Origin: Haematobia irritans
Lineage: Eukaryota > Arthropoda > Insecta > Diptera > Muscidae
Length of the DNA: 64,000 nt
Assembly (NCBI RefSeq): GCF_050003625.1
Contig: NC_134400.1
Location: 42,704,557-42,768,556, forward strand
Direction: 5' to 3'
Each line of letters starts with the position of its first letter. Position 1 is the first letter of the stretch. Made by a program: the position numbers and the translations under genes. Below are positions 1 to 12,954 of this stretch, in pieces. Under the pieces are notes generated by a model, which saw nothing but the letters and a program-made list of their open reading frames with translations, was not told the DNA's origin and did no database searches.

Positions 1-1638
1 GACAGATCACTCTTCAACACTTCTCTCACACATCGGTTCACAAAAACTGAATTTTTGAGTCACCCGCCCTTTAATCTTGACTTGACACCGAATACGTAAA
101 AAATAAGATGAAAGATCGACGTTTTTCGACACCTGAAGAAGCGGTTGATGTGTTCATAATGCATATTTTCGATATACCATGATCAAAGTGGCAATAGTAT
201 TTCGATTTTCCAACCCTCGCATTTTCTTGGGATTTTATATAAGTGTGCAAATATAATCATAGCGATGTTTACGTGCTTTTCTTATGGGAAGCTCAAAATC
301 CGCCGCGGAATACCGTGACGTCCAGCGACGTGTTGGCGAATTAAAATCTATTCTAATTCCTTGGCAGAAAAGTTTTGCCATTGCTTGTCAATTATTAGAA
401 CTCACCACTAGGCATTGTTGTTGTCAGGCCAAATTATTTCTTGAAATAACTCAACAAATAAGCCATTGCAGGTTTTTATTCAATTTAAATGTTTTATATT
501 AAAAAATCATACTATATTGACAACAAAAATACTCGGAAACATGAAAACAGGAAATATATGCCGACAAGCCTATCGCCTACCGTCTACCGCCTATCGCTAT
601 GGTTATATTTACACACTAAAACACTGGCTTCACTGATTTGTCTCATTGATTCCAAAAGCAGTTATATTAGAGATGCCGTTGGTTGACATGAGATATGTTC
701 GTGTAAAATTTCAAAAAAAAATATGGAAGATACAACAAATTAGCATATTGATCCCAAAAAGTTTTCCAATAATCTAATTGTGTCAGGACGGCCTTAACCT
801 TTTTCGGTGTCTCTAAGTAGAATTGTTATATTAATTTTAAAAGCGTTCCATTTTTGTTGTTATTTTGTTTTTGCTCTTGGAAATCATTACTATATATATA
901 ATTTTATTTTATGATATTTCCTTATATTCAAAGGATTTTCGCATTGATAAAAAATTTAAAAGAATGTTTAAATGTACAATTCAAAAATAAATCTAACTAA
1001 ATACTGTGATTGTTAATGTTTTTTTTTTTTTCAAAAATGTATACATATAACAGTCATATATATTGCATCTTTTTCCGAACTATAATACGTATCACGTATT
1101 TATAAAACGAAATTTAACATTTTCTCCAAATGAACTCATTTTTATAATATTTGTTTTTTGTGTATATGTATTAAAAGTTAAATTTATATTTATAAGAAAA
1201 TATATGAAAAGAAATCAACATACGTCCTATTCAAACAAAAAAATATAAAAAATACCCCCTATCTTAAATATGTGGGAACACAATTGAAAACTATTTAAAA
1301 CAAATAAGAATTAAATATATTACTTTTTATTGTTTACAATAAATAATATACATATTATAGGTTATGGTATGAAGCAGAAAAAAAACAGGAACATTAATAT
1401 AGCAAAAAAAAACTTTAAGTTTAAACTCAATGAGTCTGTGGTTTTGTTTAACTTTAGTTGCTATTTAAGAGCTTAGTTTATTAGTTTTATAATTAGTAAG
1501 TTTTTTTTTTGTTTTTTAAGTTTATTATTTAGGTTTTAAATGTTATATTAGAGTAACAGACTATAAGTAAGAATTTTTAGAAAAACAAAGAAACAAAATC
1601 AAAATATATAATGGAATGTAATGTAACATTGGGAGTCT
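1..1638. other. Unassigned AT-rich intergenic sequence
   Basis: No recognisable gene or repeat family. The 72-codon ATG frame at 284-502 (MGSSKSAAEYRDVQRRVGEL...) sits in the least AT-rich part and resembles nothing I know. I see no signs of splicing or a promoter. Confidence 0.5.
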
Positions 1639-1852
1639 TACACTGAAAAAAAATCCCTAATTAAACTAACTCTAAATTTAACTTATTTTATTGAAAAATA
1701 AAAAATTTTTTTTTTTGTTTGTAGTTAAATTTTTTTTATTTTTTTCGAAATTCTCCACAGCTTAATGAAATTTTCCTTTTTTAAATATGTCTCAAACATT
1801 TTATGAACTAAACGTGGGTATAAAGTTCAAGTTCAATGTTCATATAATTTGT
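1639..1852. mobile_element. MITE fragment, ACACAGAAA family
   Basis: The left end TACACTGAAAAAA and interior (TAAATTTAACTTATTTTATTG..., CCACAGCTTAATGAAAT) match the copies at 29966-30547 and 34565-35052. The right part is missing. Confidence 0.6.
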
Positions 1853-1919
1853 CTCTGATATGTTTATAATCTTGTATTGTAATTTTGGCTAATTCGTACA
1901 CCAGAACATGGGGCTATTA

Positions 1920-2057
1920 GCCACTGTTTTATATCCAAAGCGAACGTTTTCGTTAGAATTAAATGCCAAAAACAGCTGGTTTTCCTTTATAAATTCAGTT
2001 GTTTTGGACATTCTAGTCTAACAAAAGAATTCGAGAATTCGGATATGAGAAATTGGC
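1920..2057. mobile_element. Short hairpin MITE, copy 1
   Basis: 138 bp that folds on itself: left GCCACTGTTTTATATCC, right GGATATGAGAAATTGGC. It shares its centre (ATGCCAAAAACAGCTGGTTT) with copy 2. Confidence 0.65.
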
Positions 2058-2351
2058 TGCATATTTTAACAAACAGCCAATGGTTCAGCCAATTTTTTAT
2101 GAAATCTGCGACGTTTGGAAATTTTTTCACTAATTTATATTGAAAGTAAAGGAATTTGTCCAAAAAGCATTTATTTTAAATACTCTTTGTCACGATGCGG
2201 AATTTTTGTTGTTTTAATTTTCTAGTTTGTATATTTATCCAGCTTTTTCAGCAACGCTACCTTATTATTACAATATACCCAATGAAAACAAGCATTGGAA
2301 AAATGCTTAAATACAACACGCTTTCAAACATTTTTTCAATGAATTTGCTTA

Positions 2352-2482
2352 CAGCCAATTTCTCATATCCGAAACGAACCCTTTCGTTCGACTTAAATGC
2401 CAATAACAGCTGATTTTGTTTTATAAATCCAGTCGTTCCTAGTCGAACGAAAGAATTCGTTTTGGATATGAGAAATTATCTG
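2352..2482. mobile_element. Short hairpin MITE, copy 2
   Basis: 131 bp with about 41-bp inverted repeats (CAGCCAATTTCTCATATCC ... GGATATGAGAAATTATCTG) around a ~49-bp loop, so most of the element is a hairpin. A second copy lies only 300 bp upstream. Confidence 0.75.
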
Positions 2483-3797
2483 TTAATTTTCGATTTAAAA
2501 AATAGCATTCTCAACAAATACAATAGAATTCAAAACATTACCAACAACTTCTAATTGAAATTCATTTTAATATATCAAATATATTTGAGAATGTGTTGAA
2601 GGCAAGTAATTTTCAAGTCTAGTTGAATTTGTGCTGAGGATGGGTGTACCCCATCCTCAAATTGATATGATTTTAAAATAAGTCCATCCTTGTATTTATT
2701 GGGTTCATATGAGTCTTTAATGTTACTCTACATTCTGTTATATATCTATATTATACATATATGTAAGATTAAATATGATTGTGCATATTCTCAAAGATAA
2801 TATTTTGCGTCCCTTTTTAATTTGTATATTTTATAGATTTTATGTTCATATTTTTAATTATAAGTTTTTATTTAATTTTTTTTCTAAAATCCATTGTAAT
2901 TGTAGATTATTTTCTGTATAATCGTATAAACGAAAAAAAATATGTAAAAAAAACAATAAAGCAAAATTTTTTGTTGCTAAAATTTTTAATTTTGTAAACA
3001 ACAAATTAAACAAACTAAAATTCTATTATTTTTTTATATTCTTGCACAATATCTTTGCTTGAGTGCCTTAAACGCAAAACGGAAAAATAAATAAAATAAT
3101 AATAATTATAATGCTGCATTAAATACAAATTTTTGATGAAATATTACAACCAAAAAATTTTACATTACTTTATATTTAAAAAATGGAAATTGTGCGGAAA
3201 CAAAAATAAAATAAATTAATGTATGAATATAAAAAACAAAACCTTAAACATTTTAAGCTGAACCATATATTTTAGCTTATATACAAAAAAAAACAACAAA
3301 TCTATAACAGGAATATGCTGCATGTATGTATGAATTAAACAAAAATTGAAATTAAATAATGATAAAAACAAGAATTGAAAAATATAATAAAATAAATGAG
3401 GCATATTACATATATAAAATACACATATATAATAAACACAAAAAACAACAGAATAAAACAAATTATGTTTTTGTTTCAATCACTATGCTGGTACATAAGG
3501 TAGGTATCATGTCAGCATTACAAAGATGGATTACGATAAAAGATTAAACGTTACAATTTTCAACTAAATTCATAATGCAGGGAATTGAACATTTCTGTTT
3601 AAGGGCATCCTGGGATCCTCCATTAATTTAATTTAATTTTTGGACAATTAAAAGTCGCAAAAAAAAAAATAGAAAATTTATAAAAAAGTAACAACAAAAT
3701 AAAAAAACATTTATTAAATTTTACCCCCACTGGGATTTGAACCGGCGCCAGTTAACTTTTTCACTTTCACGGAAGTTCTCTTGAGAAGGTTTTGCAA
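2483..3797. other. AT-rich intergenic sequence, no gene seen
   Basis: Low-complexity A/T-rich DNA. 3716-3760 contains a tRNA-like B-box on the minus strand (GGTTCAAATCC), possibly a SINE remnant; no tRNA cloverleaf can be drawn. Confidence 0.5.
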
Positions 3798-4034
3798 TAG
3801 GGCTGTCATTCGGGATTTAAAAAAAATATAATCCTAATTTGTTAATCCTGCAAATTTAGGAATTTTTAAAATATTTTGGGTAATAACAATCTACAGCACC
3901 AAAAAGTTGTAGTACATTAAGCCAATTTGGTTTAATTCAATTTTTATACCAAAAAAAAAAAACACAATAGAATATATTTTAACTAAATGTAACAAATTAT
4001 AATTATTATTTAAAAATCCCGAATGACAGCCCTA
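3798..4034. mobile_element. hAT-type MITE with 8-bp target duplication
   Basis: Ends TAGGGCTGTCATTCGGGATT and AATCCCGAATGACAGCCCTA are perfect inverted repeats. The 8-bp TTTTGCAA lies directly on both sides (3790-3797 and 4035-4042), the signature of hAT insertion. Confidence 0.88.
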
Positions 4035-4176
4035 TTTTGCAAATTGCGAGAATTTTTAAATTTTTGTTGAGTGTAAATGGAAAATGGTAGATCTTTTACT
4101 GTTCGGTAGAATTCTTGATGTTTTGGTAGATTTTGCAAAATATTCCTCCCCAACTGAAAGGTATTGCACAAATTTC

Positions 4177-5945
4177 CTCTAGAAATAACATTTAGAAAAA
4201 ATTTTCTATAGAAATAAAATTTTGACAAAATTTTCTAAAGAAATAAAATTTTGACAAAATTTTCTATAGCAATAAAATTCTGACAAAATTTTCTACAGAA
4301 ATAACATTTTGACAAAATTTTCTATGGAAATAAAATTTTGACAAAATTTTCTATGAAAATAAAATTTTGACAAAATTTTCTATAGAATTAAAATTTCGAC
4401 AAAATTTTCTATAGAAATAAAATTTTGACAAAATTTTCTATAGAAATAAAATTTCGACAAAATTTTCTATAGAAATAAAATTTTGACAACATTTTTTATA
4501 GAAATAAAATTTCGACAAAATTTTCTATAAAAATAAAATTTTGACAAAATTTTCTATAGAATTAAAATTTCGACAAAATTTTCTATAGAAATAACATTTC
4601 GACAAAATTTTCTATAGAAATAAAATTTCGACAAAATTTTTTATAGAAATAAAATTTTGACAAAATTTTCTATAGAAATAAAATTTTGACAAAATTTTCT
4701 ATAGAAATAAAATTTTGACAAAATTTTCTATAAAAATAAAATTTTGACAAAATTTTCTATAGAATTAAAATTTCGACAAAATTTTCTATAGAAATAAAAT
4801 TTTGACAAAATTTTTTTATAGAATTAAAATTTCGACAAAATTTTCTATAGAAATAACATTTCGACAAAATTTTTTTATAGAATTAAAATTTCGACAAAAT
4901 TTTTTATAGAAATAAAATTTTGACAAAATTTTTTTATAGAATTAAAATTTCGACAAAATTTTCTATAGAAATAAAATTTTGACAAAATTTTTTATAGAAA
5001 TAAAATTTTGACAAAATTTTCTAAAGAAATAAAATTTTGACAAAATTTTCTATAGCAATAAAATTCTGACAAAATTTTCTACAGAAATAACATTTTGACA
5101 AAATTTTCTATGGAAATAAAATTTTGACAAAATTTTCTATGAAAATAAAATTTTGACAAAATTTTCTATAGAATTAAAATTTCGACAAAATTTTCTATAG
5201 AAATAAAATTTTGACAAAATTTTCTATAGAAATAAAATTTCGACAAAATTTTCTATAGAAATAAAATTTTGACAACATTTTTTATAGAAATAAAATTTCG
5301 ACAAAATTTTCTATAAAAATAAAATTTTGACAAAATTTTCTATAGAATTAAAATTTCGACAAAATTTTCTATAGAAATAACATTTCGACAAAATTTTCTA
5401 TAGAAATAAAATTTCGACAAAATTTTTTATAGAAATAAAATTTTGTCAAAATTTTCTATAGAAATAAAATTTTGACAAAATTTTCTATAGAAATAAAATT
5501 TTGACAAAATTTTCTATAAAAATAAAATTTTGACAAAATTTTCTATAGAATTAAAATTTCGACAAAATTTTCTATAGAAATAAAATTTTGACAAAATTTT
5601 TTTATAGAATTAAAATTTCGACAAAATTTTCTATAGAAATAACATTTCGACAAAATTTTCTATAGAAATAAAATTTTGACAAAATTTTTTATAGAAATAA
5701 AATTTTGACAAAATTTTCTATAGAAATAAAATTTTGACAAAATTTTCTATAGAAATAAAATTTTGACAAAATTTTCTATAGAAATAAAATTTTGACAAAA
5801 TTTTCTATAGAAATAAAATTTTGACAAAATTTTCTATAGATATAAAATTTTGACAAAATTTTCTATAGAAATAAAATTTTGACAAAATTTTCCAAAGAAA
5901 TAAAATTTTCTATATAAATAAAATTTTGAGAAAATTTTCTATGGA
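4177..5945 (+). repeat. 29-bp minisatellite array 1
   Basis: About 60 head-to-tail units: CTATAG-AAAT-AAAATTTT-GAC-AAAATTTT, with variants (TTCGAC for TTTGAC; GAATTAAAATTTC). It carries a ~786-bp higher-order duplication: marker units CTAAAG, AGCAATAAAATTC and GACAACATTTTTTATAG recur from 4235 at 5021. Confidence 0.95.
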
Positions 5946-5952
5946 GAACGTT

Positions 5953-7045
5953 TTATATGGGGGCTATATATAATTATGGACCGATATGGACCAATTCTGG
6001 CACGGTTGTTAAAGATCATATACTAACACCATGTTCCACATTACAACCGGCTTGGATGAAATTTGCTTCTCTTGGAGACTTCGCAAGCCAAATCTGGGGA
6101 TCGGTTTATATGGGGGCTATATATAATTATGAACCGATGTGGACCAATTTTTGCATGGTTGTTAGAGACCATATACCAACATCATGTACCAAATTTCAGC
6201 CGGATCGGATGAAATTTTCTTCTCTTTGAGACTTCGCAAGCCAAATCTGGGGATCGGTTTATATGGGGGCTATATATAATTATGAACCGATGTGGACCAA
6301 TTTTTGCATGATTGCTAGAGACCACATACCAACATCATGTACCAAATTTCAGCCGGATCGGATGAAATTTGCTTCTCTTTTAGGCTCCGAAAGCCAAATC
6401 TGGAGAACGTTTTATATGGGGGCTATATATAATTATGGACCGATATGGACCAATTCTGGCACGGTTGTTAAAGATCATATACCAACACCATGTACCAAAT
6501 TTCAGCCGGATCGGATGAAATATGCTTCTCTTAGAGGCTCCACAAGCCAAATCTGGGGATCGGTTTATATGGGGGCTATATATAATTAAGGACCGATATG
6601 GACCAATTTTTGCATGGTTGTTAGAGACCAAAACCAACATCATGTACCAAATTTCAGCCGGATGAAATTAGGCTCCGAAAGCCAAATCTGGGGATCGGTT
6701 TATATGGGGGCTATATATAATTATGAACCGATGTGGACCAATTTTTGCATGATTGCTAGAGACTTTATATGGGGGCTATACGTAAAAGTGGATCGATATG
6801 ACCCATTTTCAATACCATCCGACCTACATCGATAACAACTACTTGTGCCAAGTTTCAAGTCGATAGCTTGTTTCGTTCGGAAGTTAGCGTGATTTCAACA
6901 GACGGACGGACATGCTTAGATCGACTCAGAATTTCACCACGACCCAGAATATATATACTTTATGGGGTCTTAGAGCAATTTTTCGATGTGTTACAAACGG
7001 AATGACAAAGTTAATATACCCCCATCCTATGATGGAGGGTATAAT
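5953..7045 (-). mobile_element. Mini-me/DINE-like element with 153-bp internal repeats (truncated)
   Basis: Units of 153 bp (marked GGGGGCTATATATAATTATG) are followed by an end block with a short (GTCY)n remnant (ACAGACGGACGGAC), ATATATATACTTTATGGGGTC and a terminal ATCCTATGATGGAGGGTATA. Lies in the opposite orientation to the element at 9614 and is cut off on the left by array 1. Confidence 0.75.
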
Positions 7046-7257
7046 AATCCTAATTTTTTAATCCTGCAAATTTAGGAATTTTTAAAATATTTTGAGTAAT
7101 AACAATCTTAAGCACCAAAAAGTTGTAGTACATTAAGCCAATTTGGTTTAATTCAATTTTTATACCAAAAAAAACACACACACACAACAATAGAATATAT
7201 TTTAACTAAATTCAACAAATTATAATTATTATTTAAAAATCCCGAATGACAGCCCTA
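7046..7257. mobile_element. hAT-type MITE, duplicated copy lacking its left end
   Basis: Same interior and right end (AATCCCGAATGACAGCCCTA) as 3798-4034. The left inverted repeat is replaced by the end of a mini-me-like element at 7045. Part of the segmental duplication that runs on to 8757. Confidence 0.8.
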
Positions 7258-7409
7258 TTTTGCTAATTGCGAGAATTTTTAAATTTTTGTTGAGCGTAAA
7301 TGGAAAATGGTAGATCTTTTACTGTTCGGTAGAATTCTTGATGTTTTGGTAGATTTTGCAAAATATTCCTCCCCAACTGAAAGGTATTTCACAAATTTCC
7401 TCCAGAAAT

Positions 7410-8327
7410 AACATTTAGAAAAAATTTTGTATAGAAATAAAATTTTGACAACATTTTCTAAAGAAATAAAATTTTGACAAAATTTTCTATAGCAATAAAA
7501 TTCTGACAAAATTTTCTACAGAAACAGTATTTTGACAAAATTTTCTATGGAAATAAAATTTTGACAAAATTTTCTATGAAAATAAAATTTTGACAAAATT
7601 TTCTATAGAATTAAAATTTCGACAAAATTTTCTATAGATATAAAATCTTGACAAAACTTTCTATAGAATTAAAATTTCGACAAAATTTTCTAGAGAAATA
7701 AAATTTCGACAAAAATTTCTATGGAAATAAAATTTTGACAAAATTTTCTAGAGAAATAAAATTTCGACAAAATTTTCTATAAAACTAAAATTTTGACAAA
7801 ATTTTCTATAGAATTAAAATTTCGACAAAATTTTCTATAGAAATAAAATTTTGACAAAATTTTCTATAGAATTAAAATTTCGACAAAATTTTCTATAGAA
7901 ATAACATTTCGACAAAATTTTCTATAGAAATAAAATTTTGACAAAATTTTTTATAGAAATAAAATTTTGACAAAATTTTCTATAGAAATAAAATTTTGAC
8001 AAAATTTTCTATAGAAATAAAATTTTGACAAAATTTTCTATAAAAATTAAATTTTGACAAAATTTTCTATAGAATTAAAATTTCGACAAAATTTTCTATA
8101 GAAATAAAATTTTGACAAATTTTTCTATAGAAATAAAATTTTTACAAAATTTTCTATAGAATTAACATGTTTACAAAATTTTCTATAGAAATAAAATTTT
8201 GACAAAATTTTCTATACAAATAAAATTTTGACAAAATTTTCTATAGTAATAAAATTTTGACAAAATTTTCCAAAGAAATAAAATTTTCTATATAAATAAA
8301 ATTTTGAGAAAATTTTCTATGGAGAAC
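7410..8327 (+). repeat. 29-bp minisatellite array 2
   Basis: Same unit. It starts with the same marker units as array 1 (CTAAAG, AGCAATAAAATTC), so it is the duplicated counterpart of 4200-5945 without the internal 786-bp repeat. Confidence 0.95.
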
Positions 8328-8329
8328 GT

Positions 8330-8757
8330 TTTATATGGGGGCTATATATAATTATGGACCGATATGGACCAATTCTGGCACGGTTGTTAAAGATCATATA
8401 CTAACACCATGTTCCACATTACAACCGGCTTGGATGAAATTTGCTTCTCTTGGAGACTTCGCAAGCCAAATCTGGGGATCGGTTTATATGGGGGCTATAT
8501 ATAATTATGAACCGATGTGGACCAATTTTTGCATGGTTGTTAGAGACCATATACCAACATCATGTACCAAATTTCAGCCGGATCGGATGAAATTTTCTTC
8601 TCTTTGAGACTTCGCAAGCCAAATCTGGGGATCGGTTTATATGGGGGCTATATATAATTATGAACCGATGTGGACCAATTTTTGCATGGTTGTTAGAGAC
8701 CATATACCAACATCATGTACCAAATTTCAGCCGGATCGGATGAAATTTGCTTCTCTT
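8330..8757 (-). repeat. Block of 153-bp repeats from a mini-me-like element
   Basis: Nearly three copies of the 153-bp unit, a duplicate of 5953-6380, fused at 8757 to array 3. Confidence 0.8.
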
Positions 8758-9600
8758 TTAGAAATAAAATTTTGACAAAATTTTCTATAGAAATAAAATT
8801 TTGACAAAATGTTCTATAGAAATAAAATTTTGACAAAATTTTCTATAGAAATAAAATTTCGACAAAATTTTCTATAGAAATAACATTTCGACAAAATTTT
8901 CTATAGAAATAAAATTTTGACAAAATTTTCTATAGAAATAAAATTTTGACAAAATTTTCTATAGAAATAAAATTTTGACAAAATTTTCTATAAAAATTAA
9001 ATTTTGACAAAATTTTCTATAGAATTAAAATTTCGACAAAATTTTCTACAGAAATAAAATTTTGACAAATTTTTCTATAGAAATAAAATTTTTACAATAT
9101 TTTCTATAGAATTAACATGTTTACAAAATTTTCTATAGAAATAAAATTTTGACAAAATTTTCTATAGAAATAAAATTTTGACAAAATTTTCTATAGAAAT
9201 AAAATTTTGACAAAATTTTTTATAGAAATAAAATGTTGAAAAAATTTTCTATACAAATAAAATTTTGACAAAATTTTCTATAGTAATAAAATTTTGACAA
9301 AATTTTCCAAAGAAATAAAATTTTCTATATAAATAAAATTTTGAGAAAATTTTCTATGAAAATAAAATTTTGACAAAATTTTCTATGAAAATAAAATATA
9401 GAAATAAAATTTTGACAAAAATTTTCTATAGAAATAAAATTTTGACAAAATTTTCTATAGAAATAAAATTTTGATAAAATCTTCTATAGAAATAAAATTT
9501 TGAGAAAATTTTCTATAGAAATAAAATTTTGATATTTTGACAAAATTGTAGCAAATTTTTCTATAGAAATAAAATTTTAACTAAATTTTCTATAAAGTCA
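8758..9600 (+). repeat. 29-bp minisatellite array 3
   Basis: Same unit. It joins mini-me-like repeat sequence abruptly at 8757, inside the word CTTCTCTTTTAGAAATAAAA. Segments such as GAATTAACATGTTTAC recur here and in array 2. Confidence 0.93.
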
Positions 9601-9613
9601 ATATATTTAAAAT

Positions 9614-11192
9614 TATTATACCCTCCACCATAGGATGGGGGGTATATTAACTTTGTCATTCCGTTTGTAACACATCGAAATATTGCTCTAAGACCCCATA
9701 AAGTATATATATTCTGGGTCGTGGTGAAATTCTGAGTCGATCTGAGCATGTCCGTCCGTCCGTCCGTCCGTCCGTCTGTTGAAATCACGCTAACTTCCGA
9801 ACGAAACAAGCTATCGACTTGAAACTTGGCACAAGTAGTTGTTATTGATGTAGGTCGGATGGTATTGAAAATGGGCCATATCGGTCCACTTTTACGTATA
9901 GCCCCCATATAAACGGACCCCCAAATTTGGCTTGCGAGGCCTCTAAGAGAAGCAAATTTCATCCGATCCGGCTGAAATTTGGTACATGGTGTTAGTATAT
10001 GGTCTCTAACAACCATGCAAAAATTGGTCCACATCGGTTCATAATTATATATAGCCCCCACATAAACCGATCCCCCGATTTGGCTTGCGAGGCCTCTAAG
10101 AGAAGCAAATTTCATCCGATCCGGCTGAAATTTGGTACATGGTGTTAGTATATGGTCTCTAACAACCATGCAAAAATTGGTCCACATCGGTTCATAATTA
10201 TATATAGCCCCCACATAAACCGATCCCCCGATTTGGCTTGCGAGGCCTCTAAGAGAAGCAAATTTCATCCGATCCGGCTGAAATTTGGTACATGGTGTTA
10301 GTATATGGTCTCTAACAACCATGCAAAAATTGGTCCACATCGGTTCATAATTATATATAGCCCCCACATAAACCGATCCCCCGATTTGGCTTGCGAGGCC
10401 TCTAAGAGAAGCAAATTTCATCCGATCCGGCTGAAATTTGGTACATGGTGTTAGTATATGGTCTCTAACAACCATGCAAAAATTGGTTCACATCGGTCCA
10501 TAATTATATATAGCCCCCATATAAACCGATCCCCCGATTTGGCTTGCGAGGCCTCTAAGAGAAGCAAATTTCATCCGATCCGGCTGAAATTTGGTACTTG
10601 GTGTTAGTATATGGCCTCTAACATCCATGCAAAAATTGGTCCACATCGGTCCATAATTATATATAGCCCCCATATAAACCGATCACCAGATTTGACCTCC
10701 GGAGCCTCTTGGAAGACCAAAATTCATCTGATTCAGTTGAAATTTGGTACGTGGTGTTAATATATGGCCTCAAACTCCCATGCAAAAATTAGTCGGTATC
10801 GGTCCATAATTATATATAGGCCCCATATAAACCGATCCCAAGATTTGACCTCCAGAGCCCGTTGGAAGAGCAAAATTCTTCCCATTCGGTTGAAATTTGG
10901 TACGTGATATTATTATATGGTATCCAACAACCATGCAGGAATTGGTTCCTATTAGTCCATTATTGTATATAGTTCCCATATAAACTCATCCTCAGATTTG
11001 ACCTCCGGTGCCTTTTGGGGAAGAAAAATTCATCCGATCTGCTCGAAATTTGGTACGTGGTGATAGTATATGATACCACAACCCAAGTAATTCGATTGTG
11101 GATGACAGTCTTTCGTAGAAGTTTCTACGCAATCCATGGTGGAGGGTACATAAGATTCGGCCTGGCCGAACTTACGGCCGTATATACTTGTT
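9614..11192 (+). mobile_element. Mini-me/DINE-like element with 153-bp internal repeats (complete)
   Basis: Starts TATACCCTCCACCATAGG. It carries AAGTATATATATTCT and a (GTCY)n tract at 9750-9779, then seven or more 153-bp units (marked ATATATAGCCCCCA), of which about five are nearly identical. The 3' end holds a perfect hairpin TTCGGCC-T-GGCCGAA (11156-11170), then TATATACTTGTT. Microsatellite plus 3' hairpin is the layout described for mini-me/DINE-1 (Helentron-related) elements; assignment is by resemblance. Confidence 0.78.
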
Positions 11193-11373
11193 AATTTTTG
11201 TTTTAGGCCCCTCTTTTTCTGCCTTTTATAGAAGTAGTAACTTTCTCTTCGTGGTGTAAACTAAAAATATTTACATCTTCGACACATTTACAATACTAGG
11301 AATGACCAAAATAATAAATCGCGTAATTTTTTTGACACAAAAAGTTTCATTTTTAAAAAAGTCGCGCGATTTT

Positions 11374-12954
11374 TTATACCCACCACCATAGAATGGTGAC
11401 GGGGGTATAATAAGTTTTTCATTCCGTTTGTAACACATCGAAATATCGATTTCCGACTATATAAAGTATATATATTCTTGATCAGGGAAAAATTCTAAGA
11501 TGATATAACGATGTCCGTCTGTCTGTCTGGCTGTCTGTCTGCCTCTGGTAATCACGCTACAGTATTCAATAATGAAGCAATCGTGCTGAAATTTTGCACA
11601 AACTCGTCTTTTGTCTGCAGGCAGGTCAAGTTCGAAGATGGGCTATATCGGTCCAGGTTTTGATATAGTCCCCATATAAACCGACCTCCCGATTTGGGGT
11701 CATGGGAAATCGTAGTTTTTATCCAATTTGCCTGAAATTGGAAATCTAGAGGTATTTTATGACCATAAAGAGGTGTGCCAATAATGGTGAGTATCGGTCC
11801 ATGTTTTGGTATAGCCCCCATATAGACCGATCTCCCGATTTTACTTCTTGGGCTTATAGAAACCGCAGTTTTTATTCAATTTACCTGAAATTGGAAATCG
11901 AGAGGTACTTTAGAACCGTAAAGAGGTGTGCCAAAAATGGTGAGCATCGGTCCATGTTTTGGTATGGTCCCCATATAGACCGACCTCCCGATTTGGGTTC
12001 TTGGGCTTTAAGAAACCGTAGTTTTTATCCAATTTGCCTGAAATTGAAAATCTAGAGGTACTTGAGGACCATCAAAAGGTGTCCCGAAAATGGTCCGTAT
12101 CGTTCCATGTTTTGGTATAGCCCCCATATAGACCGATCTCCCGATTTTACATCTTGGGTTTATAGAATCCGTAGTTTATATACAATTTGCCTGAAACTGG
12201 AAATTTATAGGTCTTTTAGGACCATAAAGAGGTGTGCCACAAATGGTGAGTCCATGAGGTCCATGTTTTGATATAGCCCCCATACAGACCGATATCCCGA
12301 TTTTATTCTTGGGCTTCTAGAATCCGACGTTTTTATGCAATTTGCCTGAAATTGGAAATCTAGAGATATTTTCGGGCCATAAAGAGGTGTGCCGAAAACG
12401 GTGAGTATCGGTCCATATTTTAGTATAGCCCCCATAAGAACGATCTCTCGATTTAACTCCTTGGGTTTCTAGAAACCGTAGTTTTTATCTGATTTGCTTG
12501 AAATTGTAAATATTCTGGTATTTTAGGCTCACAAAAACGTGTATCGGATTAAGTTTTTATCGGCCCATTTGGTAATGCCTCCATAAAGACCGACTTCACT
12601 TCTTGAGGGTATAGAAGGCGCACTGATCATGAAAATTGCTTGAAACTCAATGTAAAATTTCCAGATTTTACTTCTCGGGTGAAAATCTACTGATTTAAGA
12701 TTTCAAATCAAGACGTTATTTTATAATTTGCTTGCACACTTACAAGAGATGTTAATGATTCCTCTAAAACTCAAACAAAAATGGTTCTTATAAATCCAGA
12801 ATCTGATATAGTCCTCATAGGTGAAATCTTTAAATTTATCTTCGGGAAGTGTCCTCAAGCCCTCCTGAAATTTCAAAGGAAACCCTAATATTTGGTTCAT
12901 GGTGGTGGGTATTTAAGATTCGGCCCGGCCGAACTTACTGCTGTATATACTTGT
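11374..12954 (+). mobile_element. Mini-me/DINE-like element, second subfamily
   Basis: Starts TATACCCACCACCATAGAAT and has (GTCY)n at 11513-11541. It then has about six diverged units of roughly 150 bp (marked ATAGCCCCCATATAGACCGA) and ends with the hairpin TTCGGCC-C-GGCCGAA (12917-12931) and TATATACTTGTT. The ends match the element at 9614, the interior does not. Confidence 0.78.

Larger units (their letters stand above)
7046..8757 (+). repeat. Segmental duplication of 3824-6380
   Basis: The order hAT MITE, unique spacer, 29-bp array, then 153-bp repeat block is the same in both copies. The spacer 7248-7410 (GGTAGAATTCTTGATGTTTT...) matches 4025-4190, and the 273 bp at 8335-8607 encodes exactly the same 90 residues as 5957-6229. 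Confidence 0.85.

Noticed and set aside
3216..3479. An 87-codon minus frame rich in Phe, Tyr and Cys
   Set aside because: Translation of very AT-rich DNA; no supporting signal.
4177..5945. CRISPR array
   Set aside because: The 29-bp units follow each other without spacers and the genome is a fly's.
9561..10475. A 304-codon open frame on the minus strand
   Set aside because: It is made of a 153-bp tandem repeat whose length is a multiple of three, inside a mini-me-like element. The same peptide recurs at 5957, 6263 and 8335; no protein family and no proper start.
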